NCBI RefSeq assembly: GCF_030733425.1
Contig: NZ_JASHIZ010000003.1
Coordinates: forward strand, 124,001 to 188,000
DNA length: 64,000 nt
Direction: 5' to 3'
DNA from: Roseovarius sp. MMSF_3350
Lineage (GTDB): Bacteria > Pseudomonadota > Alphaproteobacteria > Rhodobacterales > Rhodobacteraceae
Part shown: positions 55,045 to 64,000 of the stretch, one piece after another
Numbering within the stretch: position 1 is the first letter of the stretch
How the letters are laid out: every line of letters begins with the position of its first letter
The notes under the pieces: generated by a model
What the model was told of the DNA's origin: nothing
What the model saw: only the letters and a program-made list of their open reading frames with translations
Databases searched by the model: none
Program-made: the position numbers and the translations under genes

Positions 55045-55653
55045 TCAGAACGACTTGCCGCTGAGGCATCCTTCCAGATGCAGCCAGGGCCGCTGGTCGG
55101 GCACATGCAGGCGCATCCTGTCGCCCACGCGCAAGGGCCCGGGCCGTTCGACCCAGGCCGTCACACCCCGCCGGTGCGCGGCGGCGGGCTTGAACCGCTT
55201 GCCGAGGCCGGGATGGTCCTTTTCAAGCTCCTTCGCGGGCCAGATGCAGGGGCGGTTTTCCATGTCCACGATCAGCGCCGTCCCGGCCTCGGTCTGCAGC
55301 CGGGACGAGGGCGGCAGACGGCTGAAATCGTCGATCCCCTTCAGTACCAGCGACGCGCCCAGCCATTCGGGGCGCAGGCTGTCGATCCCGATCTCGTCGG
55401 CGATGGCCGCAATTTCCTCGGCCGAGACGATGGACAGCTGCCGCACATTGGCAATCTCGGTGCCTTCCGCGTGCTGGTCCTTCACCCGCACGCAGGCAGG
55501 CCGGGTGCGCCCGCCGTGAAACTCGCCCGGCACGCCGTCCCATGTGAGGTCCACCTGATCCATCGGGGCCGAGCGAATGCCGCTCTTCTGGTCGGCAACG
55601 CATCCGATCCAGGTCACCTCGGCATAATGGTCGGTCGGTATCAAGGCAGGCAT
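55045..55653 (-). CDS. MOSC domain protein
   Basis: 202 aa. MOSC (molybdenum-cofactor sulfurase C-terminal) domain: DGVPGEFHGGRTRPACVR near the N-terminus, NVRQLSIVSAEE, WLGASLVLKGID, and GVTAWVERPGPLRVGD toward the end. It has one Cys-bearing tail (HLEGCLSG). Such small MOSC proteins are thought to handle sulfur or molybdenum cofactor-like ligands; exact role unknown. Single gene facing the next one across 161 bp. Confidence 0.83.
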   Translation of the reverse strand: MPALIPTDHYAEVTWIGCVADQKSGIRSAPMDQVDLTWDGVPGEFHGGRTRPACVRVKDQHAEGTEIANVRQLSIVSAEEIAAIADEIGIDSLRPEWLGASLVLKGIDDFSRLPPSSRLQTEAGTALIVDMENRPCIWPAKELEKDHPGLGKRFKPAAAHRRGVTAWVERPGPLRVGDRMRLHVPDQRPWLHLEGCLSGKSF

Positions 55654-55814
55654 CGGCGCGTTCCTTCACACGTGTCAGTCACCGCACACGACGGCGACTT
55701 CCGGTCTTTACCGGGAAAAAATCCTATCATCGTCCGGGCATGTCACCTTATCGCCCAAAACAGGTCAAGGTCCCCGGTCATCTTCGCCCCGACCACGCAT
55801 GAAAAGGAATGTTG

Positions 55815-56735
55815 ATGGCCTTCGCTTTCTTTCGCAAACGCCCCATGCCGCTCTCGCCCGAGGCGTGGGAGTCGGTCAAGGTATTCCACGCCGAGAACCG
55901 GACCATCGCACTGGTCAAGCACGGCAAGGTCCTGACCTCCGCCACGAACCGCCGGCACTACCCCGGTATCAGCGAAACCGACTGGATGGCCGTGCAGGTC
56001 TTCGAGCTCTTCGAGGACGTCCGCGAGAAGGCCGGCGCGCAGGATCTCGACGCGCTCGGCGCCGGGCACCGGCATATCCTGCTGATGGCCACGCTTGCCG
56101 CCAACGGGACGCAGGAAGAATTCGACAGCGCGCTTTCCGCCGACAGGCTTGGCATGGCTGCGCATATGCGCGGCCTGCGCGACGGCTGGGCGTGGGCGCG
56201 GTCCATGCCGCCCCCCCGCGCCCTGCCCGGAGAATCCCCTGCCGCGATGCTGGCGCGCTTCAACCGCGGCCTGACGCTGGACAAGGCTTACACGCGCGGC
56301 CGCGAGGCCCTGATCTCGGGACGGTTCACCGACAACGACACGCAGCTTTTCCTTCTGCCCTATGCGGTGCAAAGAGTTCGGGCGCTGGGCGCGCAAAGTC
56401 CGTGCATCTGGCGCAACGCACCCGCATTCGAAGACCTGCACATGCCCGAACGCGATGCGGTGGACCTGATGTACCGGACGCTCTGCATCTCCGACGACGT
56501 GCTGGACCTCATGGACGAGATGCTGGACGAACCGCCCAACGGCGATGTGGTCATGGAGCGCATCAAGATGTTCCACAACGCGGCCATGCAACTGGCCCTG
56601 ACCGACAGCGTCACGGCGGAGCTGCCCACAGGATTCCCCGGGTCCGTTCACGACATGACGCTTACCGCGTTCGACACCGGGTTTCGCCTGCTGGACGAAG
56701 CGATGGTCTATTACGCCGCCCGAAACGGCACGTGA
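55815..56735 (+). CDS. Unknown cytoplasmic protein, about 306 aa
   Basis: Not recognised. The product is mainly alpha-helical, without signal peptide or membrane span. Notable stretches: a basic start (MAFAFFRKRP), GAGHRHILLMATLAANGTQEEF, the Pro-rich break MPPPRALPGES and an acidic helix DDVLDLMDEMLDEPPNGD. No cysteine-rich or catalytic motif is evident; one Cys occurs in CIWRNAP and another in LCISDD. The ATG at 55815 is six bases after AGGA; the ATG at 55809 is too close to it. Codon use looks like the neighbours, so it is a real gene. Confidence 0.72.
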   Translation: MAFAFFRKRPMPLSPEAWESVKVFHAENRTIALVKHGKVLTSATNRRHYPGISETDWMAVQVFELFEDVREKAGAQDLDALGAGHRHILLMATLAANGTQEEFDSALSADRLGMAAHMRGLRDGWAWARSMPPPRALPGESPAAMLARFNRGLTLDKAYTRGREALISGRFTDNDTQLFLLPYAVQRVRALGAQSPCIWRNAPAFEDLHMPERDAVDLMYRTLCISDDVLDLMDEMLDEPPNGDVVMERIKMFHNAAMQLALTDSVTAELPTGFPGSVHDMTLTAFDTGFRLLDEAMVYYAARNGT

Positions 56736-56752
56736 CGGTGCAGCGAGCGTGC

Positions 56753-56798
56753 CGGAATTTTTGAAAAATTCCGTCCCGTTTTCTTTTGCAAGAAAACG
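56753..56798. repeat. Two adjacent palindromes
   Basis: CGGAATTTTT-G-AAAAATTCCG (56753-56773) and CGTTTTCTT-TTGC-AAGAAAACG (56777-56798), three bases apart, in the gap between convergent genes. The same pair arrangement occurs at 17154-17196. Confidence 0.7.
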
Positions 56799-56805
56799 CC
56801 CCCGC

Positions 56806-57588
56806 TCAGACCGACAGGGTAAAGAACATCCGGCGGAACGGGAACAGGACCGAGCCGTCGGACCGCACCGGATAGGCCGCGTGCATGGCTTCCTCGTAAC
56901 GCTTGATCAGCGCCGCCTTCTCGCCTTCATCGAGCGCTTCCAGCACGGGGCGGGCATATGTGCTCTCGGTGAAGCGGCGCACCGGGTGGCTGCCCGGTTC
57001 GGCCATCAGGCGCTGGTAATACTCGGTTTCCCACAGGCGGAACTGGCCCATGCCGGACAGAAGCTCATCGTACTTGACCGGTGCCATGACGCCGGGCGTG
57101 CCCATCTTCTCGACCCGGCCGAGAAACATTTCCTCGACCAGGCTCAGCCAGACGCGGTGCGACGGCGCCTTGTTCTGGTGCGGCATCTGCACGGCCAGCG
57201 TGCCGCCCTTGCTCAGCATCCGGGCCAGTCGGGGCAGCAACTGCTCGTGGTTGCCTACCCAGTGCAGCGCGGCGTTGGAAAAGATCAGCCCCGGCGCCCG
57301 CGACGGTGTCCATTCGGCGATGTCGGCCTGGCTGTAGCTGTCGTGGCCCTTCGACGCGCGGGCCTTTTCCAGCATCGCCGGGCTGGCATCCACGCCGATC
57401 ACCTTGCGGCCGCCCGCGCGGGCGCGCAGCGCCTCGCCCAGGGCGCCGCTGCCGCAACCCAGATCGTAGATGTCGCCCGCGCCCATGCTGCTGATCGTGT
57501 TCACGAGGTCGAGGCCCGGCCGCAGCCGGAGATCGTGAAACCGGGCATAGGCGCCCGGGTTCCAGTCGGTCTTCGCGGTAGTCGTCAT
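56806..57588 (-). CDS. tam: Trans-aconitate 2-methyltransferase-like protein
   Basis: 260 aa class I methyltransferase. SAM motif I IYDLGCGSGALGEAL, motif II VIGVDASPAM, NAALHWVGNHEQLLPRLARML, and QMPHQNKAPSHRVW are all typical of Tam, which methylates trans-aconitate to relieve aconitase inhibition. ATG at 57588; the GTG at 57594 overlaps the ftsH stop (GTGA) and is an alternative coupled start. Downstream of ftsH in the same direction. Specificity for trans-aconitate is inferred. Confidence 0.82.
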   Translation of the reverse strand: MTTTAKTDWNPGAYARFHDLRLRPGLDLVNTISSMGAGDIYDLGCGSGALGEALRARAGGRKVIGVDASPAMLEKARASKGHDSYSQADIAEWTPSRAPGLIFSNAALHWVGNHEQLLPRLARMLSKGGTLAVQMPHQNKAPSHRVWLSLVEEMFLGRVEKMGTPGVMAPVKYDELLSGMGQFRLWETEYYQRLMAEPGSHPVRRFTESTYARPVLEALDEGEKAALIKRYEEAMHAAYPVRSDGSVLFPFRRMFFTLSV

Positions 57589-57590
57589 CG

Positions 57591-59513
<1,923 letters not shown>

Positions 59514-59567
59514 GGGCTTTCTCCTCACGTCATTCCGGGCCTGACCTAACACATGGCCCGAACCTTA

Positions 59568-59595
59568 TAAATAGAGATCGTTAAGTGTTGTTCAA
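59568..59595 (-). promoter_or_regulatory. Possible sigma-70 promoter of ftsH
   Basis: On minus, TTGAAC (59595-59590) and TATTTA (59573-59568) with a 16-bp spacer, about 55 bases upstream of the ftsH TTG. The -35 lies at the 3' end of tilS, so ftsH may be transcribed independently of the tol operon. Confidence 0.45.
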
Positions 59596-60845
59596 TGCGC
59601 AAGGACGCTTGCAAAGAACATGTCTTCATCCCGCAAAAGTGTTGCCGTCCAGCCCTCTGCATGCCCGGCCAGCGGCGCCGCGACCAAATGCCCGTCCCGC
59701 CAGACGGCCGGGCTGGCCGCCAGCGACGTGTGCGGCAGCCCCGATTGCGCACGGTTTTCGCAGTCCAGTACGCCCGCCTCGCCCAGTGCGGCCACCTTGG
59801 CGCCCTCGGGCCACGGGCCCTCGAGTTGCCAGCGCCCGTCCCAGGCGGCGCCCGGCTTCGCCGTCACGTCCGCCACCGCCTTTGCCTCGCGCGCGAACCG
59901 AAGGCGTTCGGCCTCGACGCTCAGGATCACGCCGTGCAGCGTCATGCCGGTGCCGCCACGGATCGCTTCCAGCATCAGGTCCACGGCCTTGCCGCGCGGG
60001 CCGTACTCCGCGCCGCTGATCCAGCACAGGATCTCCTGCACCATGCGGCGGCAGATGTCGCGCGGCAGGGTACGAAAGCCCTTGCGGTCGATCAGCACGT
60101 CGCCCCTGTCGAATGTGGCATAGTTGCGCGCCGCCAGGAAAACGTACCAGTAAAGTGTCGTGCGGACCTCACCCAGGTGGCGGGCGACGTTGCCGAGCCC
60201 GCGGGCGGTGATCCCCATATCCTCCAGCACGGCCAGCGCCTTGCGCGCCCGCGCCCGCTCGAACGCGTCGTCGACATTGCTCGGGTCGTCTACCCAGTCC
60301 AGCCCTTCGCGTTCGACCAGCGCCCGCAACTCGGCCCGCGACACCTGCAACAGGGGGCGGCGGAACGCGACCTCGCCCTGCCGCCAGCTTGGTGCCATCG
60401 CCGCCAGCCCGTCGACCCCGGCCTCGCGCGCGAGCCGCATCACGAAGGTCTCGGCCACGTCGTTCAGCGTGTGCCCCAGCACGACGTCGGTGATGCTCTC
60501 GGTCTTGGCCCAATCGGCGATCAGGCTGTACCGCGCCCGGCGCGCCGCGTCAGACAGGTTTCCCGCGCCCTCCCAGCCCCGCCATTCCAGCGTCTTGTGC
60601 GCGACGCCCAGCCGCTCGCAGATGACCGAGACCGCCGCCGCCTCGTCCGGCGAGGCCGCGCGCAGGCCATGGTCCACCGTCACCGCATGAAGGTCCGGCC
60701 CGCCCTGCGTCGCCCATTTGCGGGCCAGCAGAAGCAGGCCCAGCGAATCGCTGCCGCCGGATACGGCAATGCCCAGCCGCCTGGGCCGGGCATTGCCGAA
60801 TGTCGCTACGAACTGATCGAGAATATGCGACGTGGAGTCGTTCAC
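59592..60845 (-). CDS. tilS: tRNA(Ile)-lysidine synthase
   Basis: Modifies C34 of the CAU-anticodon tRNA-Ile to lysidine, changing its codon specificity. 417 aa. N-type ATP pyrophosphatase loop AVSGGSDSLGLLLL, VTVDHGLRAASPDEA, LGHTLNDVAETFVMRLAREAG and RRPLLQVSRAELRAL are diagnostic. The start is the GTG at 60845, which overlaps the ybgF stop (GTGA); the longer frame to 60935 runs through ybgF and is rejected. Confidence 0.94.
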   Translation of the reverse strand: MNDSTSHILDQFVATFGNARPRRLGIAVSGGSDSLGLLLLARKWATQGGPDLHAVTVDHGLRAASPDEAAAVSVICERLGVAHKTLEWRGWEGAGNLSDAARRARYSLIADWAKTESITDVVLGHTLNDVAETFVMRLAREAGVDGLAAMAPSWRQGEVAFRRPLLQVSRAELRALVEREGLDWVDDPSNVDDAFERARARKALAVLEDMGITARGLGNVARHLGEVRTTLYWYVFLAARNYATFDRGDVLIDRKGFRTLPRDICRRMVQEILCWISGAEYGPRGKAVDLMLEAIRGGTGMTLHGVILSVEAERLRFAREAKAVADVTAKPGAAWDGRWQLEGPWPEGAKVAALGEAGVLDCENRAQSGLPHTSLAASPAVWRDGHLVAAPLAGHAEGWTATLLRDEDMFFASVLAH

Positions 60846-61735
60846 GAACACCCGAGGTTCTGCATCGCCGACGCCGCCTGCCCCACCGCGGGCGATTGCG
60901 GAAAGCGTTGCGCCACCTCCCCCAGGGTCAGGCAAGCCTCGTTGGTCTGGCCCAGCGCGCCCAGCGACCGGCCCAGCAGGAACAGCGCCTGCGGCGCTTG
61001 CGGGCCGTCCGGCGCGGTGCTGAACGTGTCGAGATAGGCGCGCGCGGCGCCCGTCATGTCATTTGCCTGCTCCAGCGCCTCGCCCCGCTTCAGCCCGGCC
61101 TGCGCCTCCATCGGGCTGCCGGGATAATTGGTGGTGAAACGCTCGAACTGCTCGGCCGCGGCGGCGTATTCGCCCGCCTCGAAGGCCGCCATGGCCGCGT
61201 CGAAATCGGCTTGCTCGGCGGCAGCCATCTGCACGTTGCCCTCGCCCCCTGCGGTGCTGCCGCTGGCGTCCCCCGTGGTGGCGTTGCCGGTCGTGCCGGT
61301 GGCCGGTGCGGCGCCCGTCGCGCCCTGCCCGGACGTCGCCGGCGCCACCCCGCCCAGCGTGTCGCCGGGCTCGATGCTGCCGATATCGCACGAGGGTTCC
61401 AGCTCGCAGATCCGGAACTCCAGGTCGCCCACGCGGTTGGTGCCGTCGGTCACCACGCTGTCGATACGGAACTCAAGCTCCTCGGTCTTGGAGGTCAGGC
61501 GCTGCAATTCGGATTCGATCGTGTTGACCCGGTCCAGCACGCTGCCGCCCACCGTCGCGGTGCCGGTGGCCCCGGTGGTGTTCAGCTCACGCTTCAGCTT
61601 CTGAAGTTCGACATACAGCACCGACAGCTCCTGCCGGATATCCGCCAGGGTTTCGGTATTGGCCTGCTGGGCCGAGGCCGAAACCGGCCCCATCCCGAAC
61701 GCGGCCACCACGAGGCCCAGTATCACACGACGCAT
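60842..61735 (-). CDS. ybgF: Tol-Pal system protein YbgF (CpoB)
   Basis: 297 aa periplasmic coordinator of peptidoglycan synthesis with Tol-Pal. Signal peptide ending VSASAQ (about 23), an N-terminal coiled coil (about 28-95, LADIRQELSVLYVELQKLKRE), a Gly/Ala/Thr low-complexity linker (about 125-165, ATSGQGATGAAPATGTTG), and C-terminal TPRs (FEAGEYAAAAEQFERFTTNYP and LGRSLGALGQTNEACLTLGE). ATG 61735 chosen; GTG at 61741 is an alternative. Overlaps tilS by GTGA. Confidence 0.92.
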   Translation of the reverse strand: MRRVILGLVVAAFGMGPVSASAQQANTETLADIRQELSVLYVELQKLKRELNTTGATGTATVGGSVLDRVNTIESELQRLTSKTEELEFRIDSVVTDGTNRVGDLEFRICELEPSCDIGSIEPGDTLGGVAPATSGQGATGAAPATGTTGNATTGDASGSTAGGEGNVQMAAAEQADFDAAMAAFEAGEYAAAAEQFERFTTNYPGSPMEAQAGLKRGEALEQANDMTGAARAYLDTFSTAPDGPQAPQALFLLGRSLGALGQTNEACLTLGEVAQRFPQSPAVGQAASAMQNLGCS

Positions 61736-61754
61736 GTTCACCCCACAAATCGCC

Positions 61755-62270
61755 CTAGCTTGTCGGCACAGCCGAGATCACCGTCACCGCCCGGCGGTTC
61801 TTGGCATAGCACGCTTCCTCGCTGCAAATCTCCAGCGGGCGTTCCTTGCCGTAACTGATGACCTTCAGCCGTGCCGGGCTGACGCCCCTCGAGATCAGGT
61901 ACTCCTGCACCGCATTGGCGCGGCGTGCGCCCAGCGCGATGTTGTACTGCCGCGTGCCCTGCTCGTCGGCGTGGCCTTCGATGATGGCGTTGTATTCCAC
62001 GTTGGTGGCCAGCCATTGCGCCTGTCCGTCCAGTGTCGCCGTCGCCGTGGGCGACAGGGTGGACTGGTCCACGGCAAACAGCACACGGTCACCGATCGTC
62101 TGCTGGAAATACAGCGGCGATTGCGGATCCTGCGCGGTGCCCGCGACGCCGCCTGCCGTGCCGCTGGTGCCCGTGCCGTCGCCGTACTGGTCGCCGAACC
62201 GGTCTGGATTGCTGCACGCGCTGACCGCCAGCCCCGCCACCACGATCAGTGCCTTGCTCAGATGTTTCAT
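61755..62270 (-). CDS. pal: Peptidoglycan-associated lipoprotein Pal
   Basis: 171 aa outer-membrane lipoprotein. Lipobox AVSAC with Cys19, a Gly/Thr-rich spacer (GDGTGTSGTAGG), then the OmpA-like peptidoglycan-binding domain: VLFAVDQSTLSPTATATLD, IEGHADEQGTRQYNIALGARRA (read in two halves) and KNRRAVTVI. Links outer membrane to the wall and to TolB. ATG 62270. The extra CSEEACYAKNRR loop is common in alphaproteobacterial Pal. Between tolB and ybgF. Confidence 0.95.
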   Translation of the reverse strand: MKHLSKALIVVAGLAVSACSNPDRFGDQYGDGTGTSGTAGGVAGTAQDPQSPLYFQQTIGDRVLFAVDQSTLSPTATATLDGQAQWLATNVEYNAIIEGHADEQGTRQYNIALGARRANAVQEYLISRGVSPARLKVISYGKERPLEICSEEACYAKNRRAVTVISAVPTS

Positions 62271-62353
62271 TTCAGTGCCCCACTCGATGTCTTGTTGCTC
62301 TTGCAATGGTTAATATCATAGGCCCGCATCGGATGCATGTCCCTTTTGCGGCC

Positions 62354-63682
62354 TCAGTTCTGCAACGGTCCCCAGGACGGGTCCGAGGCGCCGGTTTCGG
62401 TGCGCACCTGCTTGAGGTTGCGACCGGTGATGTCCACCGACCACAGGCTCGACGCGCCCTGCGCGCCCTGGGTTTCGCGGGTGAACATGATGACCCGGCC
62501 ATTGGGCGCCCAGGTGGGCCCCTCGTCCAGGAAGGAGGCGGTCAACAGGCGTTCCTCGCTGCCATCCGTGCGCATCACGCCGATATGGAACCGGCCTTTG
62601 GATTGCTTGGTAAAGGCAATCAAATCGCCCCTCGGCGACCAGACCGGCGTGCCATAGCGGCCCTGCCCGAAGCTGATCCGCGTCGCCTCGCCGCCGCCGG
62701 CGGGCATCACGTAAAGCTGCGGCGTGCCCGAGCGGTCGGATTCGAACACGATCCTGCTGCCATCGGGGCTGAAGCTGGGCGCGGTCTCGATCGACGGCGT
62801 GGTGGTCAGGCGCGAGGTCTGCCCCGACGCGATGTTCAACTGGTAAAGGTCGGTGTTGCCGCCCGTGGTCAGGCTGTAGACGATGGTCTGCCCGTTGGGC
62901 GCAAAGCGCGGCGCGAAACTCATCTCGCCATCGGCGGCGTTCAGCACGTTGCGCCCCGCCGTCGCCACGTCCAGCACGTAGATCTTGGGAAACCCGCTTT
63001 CATAGCTGGTGTAAAGCACCCGATCCCCGCCCGGCGAAAACCGCGGCGCCAGCACGATCGACGCGCTGTCGGTCAGGTAGGTCACGTTGGCGCCATCATA
63101 ATCCATGATCGCCAGCCGCTTCTGCCGCGCGTCCTTTGGCCCGGTCTCGGACACAAAGACGACCCGGCTGTCGAAATAGGGCGCCTCGCCCGTCAGGCGC
63201 GAATAGACCTGGTCCGAGACCTTGTGCGCGATGCGCCGCCAGCCATCCACCGTGCCGACGAATTGCAGGCCCTGGCCCATCTCCTGGCCCGCGAACACGT
63301 CATACAGGCGGAACCGCACGACGACCTTGCCGCTGTCATCCACGCTCACGCCGCCCACGATCAGCGCCTGCGCATTGATCGCCTTCCAGTCCGCAAACTG
63401 CACCGGGCTCGAAAACGCCGTCACCCGGGCGATATGCGCGTCCTGCGGGATTTCGCGGAACAGCCCCGTGCCGGTCAGGTCGGCGGCGATCACACGGGTG
63501 ATATTGGCCGCCATCTCCTGCGCCTGTGCGCTCTCGGCCACGAAATTCGGCACCGCAAAGGGCAAGGGCTCGATCACGCCCTCGGTAATTTCGATCCTCA
63601 GCGGCCCGCTGCGCTCTTCCTGCGCCATCAAGGGCGCGGCAAGGCCTGCAAGGATCGCCACAAGGGCCAGAAATACTCTCAT
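62354..63682 (-). CDS. tolB: Tol-Pal system beta-propeller protein TolB
   Basis: 442 aa periplasmic protein. Signal peptide [20 protein letters not shown], an N-terminal alpha/beta domain (about 25-165, [22 protein letters not shown]), then a six-bladed WD40-like propeller with [30 protein letters not shown] and [10 protein letters not shown] repeats. Binds Pal and TolA. One base separates its start from the tolA stop. No anomaly. Confidence 0.96.
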   Translation of the reverse strand: MRVFLALVAILAGLAAPLMAQEERSGPLRIEITEGVIEPLPFAVPNFVAESAQAQEMAANITRVIAADLTGTGLFREIPQDAHIARVTAFSSPVQFADWKAINAQALIVGGVSVDDSGKVVVRFRLYDVFAGQEMGQGLQFVGTVDGWRRIAHKVSDQVYSRLTGEAPYFDSRVVFVSETGPKDARQKRLAIMDYDGANVTYLTDSASIVLAPRFSPGGDRVLYTSYESGFPKIYVLDVATAGRNVLNAADGEMSFAPRFAPNGQTIVYSLTTGGNTDLYQLNIASGQTSRLTTTPSIETAPSFSPDGSRIVFESDRSGTPQLYVMPAGGGEATRISFGQGRYGTPVWSPRGDLIAFTKQSKGRFHIGVMRTDGSEERLLTASFLDEGPTWAPNGRVIMFTRETQGAQGASSLWSVDITGRNLKQVRTETGASDPSWGPLQN

Positions 63683-63683
63683 G

Positions 63684-64000
63684 TCACTGCTCCCCTTCGA
63701 CCCTTTGGTCGAATGTCATCTCTGTTTCGCGCCACGCGTCATACCGGTTTCGTGGCAAGTCAAACCCCGTCTGGCCGCAGACCAGAATGGCACGTCGCGC
63801 CGCCGTGAAAGAGGTCGTGCCGCTCACCTCACGGGGAATTGAGCGCAAACCGTCGTCAACAACCGTGCCTTTCCGGTTCACCCCGAACGCTACGGTGACA
63901 ACAGTGCCGCCCGCGGACGGGTTCCAGCAGCCCGGCACGTCCTCGCGAAATTTGCGCGATCTGTCCGCCGGATCGGCCCTGAGAACCGCGACCGGGGCCG
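63684..64000 (-). CDS. tolA: TolA C-terminal domain (5' end beyond window)
   Basis: Only the last about 105 codons are in the window. The visible part is the TolA C-terminal domain: [21 protein letters not shown], read as [10 protein letters not shown] then [29 protein letters not shown] and [13 protein letters not shown], with the Cys pair that forms a disulfide in the family. Its gene order tolA-tolB-pal fits. The N-terminal anchor and helical spacer lie upstream of base 64000. Confidence 0.85.
   Translation of the reverse strand, partial: APVAVLRADPADRSRKFREDVPGCWNPSAGGTVVTVAFGVNRKGTVVDDGLRSIPREVSGTTSFTAARRAILVCGQTGFDLPRNRYDAWRETEMTFDQRVEGEQ

Overview
The window is GC-rich, densely packed bacterial chromosome. 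Gene families and gene order point to an alphaproteobacterium of the Rhodobacteraceae (Roseobacter group). The main clues are a GcrA cell-cycle regulator, the ctaC-ctaB-ctaG-ctaE-surf1-thrC-M16 protease run, a tolB-pal-ybgF-tilS-ftsH run, a single-locus Tad pilus system, and propionyl-CoA synthetase next to a hybrid malic enzyme. This placement is inferred from the sequence alone. I see no prophage, CRISPR array, tRNA or rRNA.

Layout. 1-2446 (minus): nucleoside salvage (cdd-deoA-deoB, deoB cut by the window edge). 2602-9132: central metabolism (maeB, prpE, nadK, glyA). 9185-12428: accessory stretch with two small unknown genes, an alpha/beta hydrolase, nearly 1 kb without a convincing gene (two 9-bp hairpins and a DnaA-box-like cluster), and a REP-associated tyrosine transposase between two REP pairs. 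12432-20806: lepA, acylphosphatase, a metallo-beta-lactamase-fold protein, gcrA, a lone ABC-2 permease, a methyltransferase and several small exported proteins. 20222-27750 (minus): cytochrome c oxidase biogenesis continuing into thrC, an M16 protease and an acetyltransferase, many with overlapping stop and start codons. 27946-35760: tldD, a methyltransferase, dprA (apparently frameshifted near its 5' end), topA and a lytic transglycosylase.

36120-48418 is a Tad (type IVb pilus) locus: two Flp pilins, CpaB, CpaC secretin, an OmpA-domain lipoprotein, CpaE, CpaF, TadB, TadC, two TPR lipoproteins, CpaA prepilin peptidase and an appended AAA+ ATPase. Three intrinsic terminators divide it into about four transcription units. 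Recognisable CpaD and TadE/F/G are absent from the window. 48495-52125 holds a ligase-associated-type DEXH helicase with its PdeM nuclease partner, then a PaaI-type thioesterase. 52229-54867 is the fhs-folD one-carbon pair. 55045-57588 holds a MOSC protein, an unknown protein and a Tam-like methyltransferase. 57591-64000 (minus) is tolA (partial)-tolB-pal-ybgF-tilS-ftsH, linking envelope integrity, tRNA-Ile modification and membrane proteolysis.

Recurrent non-coding structure is a theme: GTAG-headed REP hairpins that supply the stop codon of two different genes, and AT-rich TTTTC/GAAAA palindromes in intergenic gaps, sometimes in pairs.
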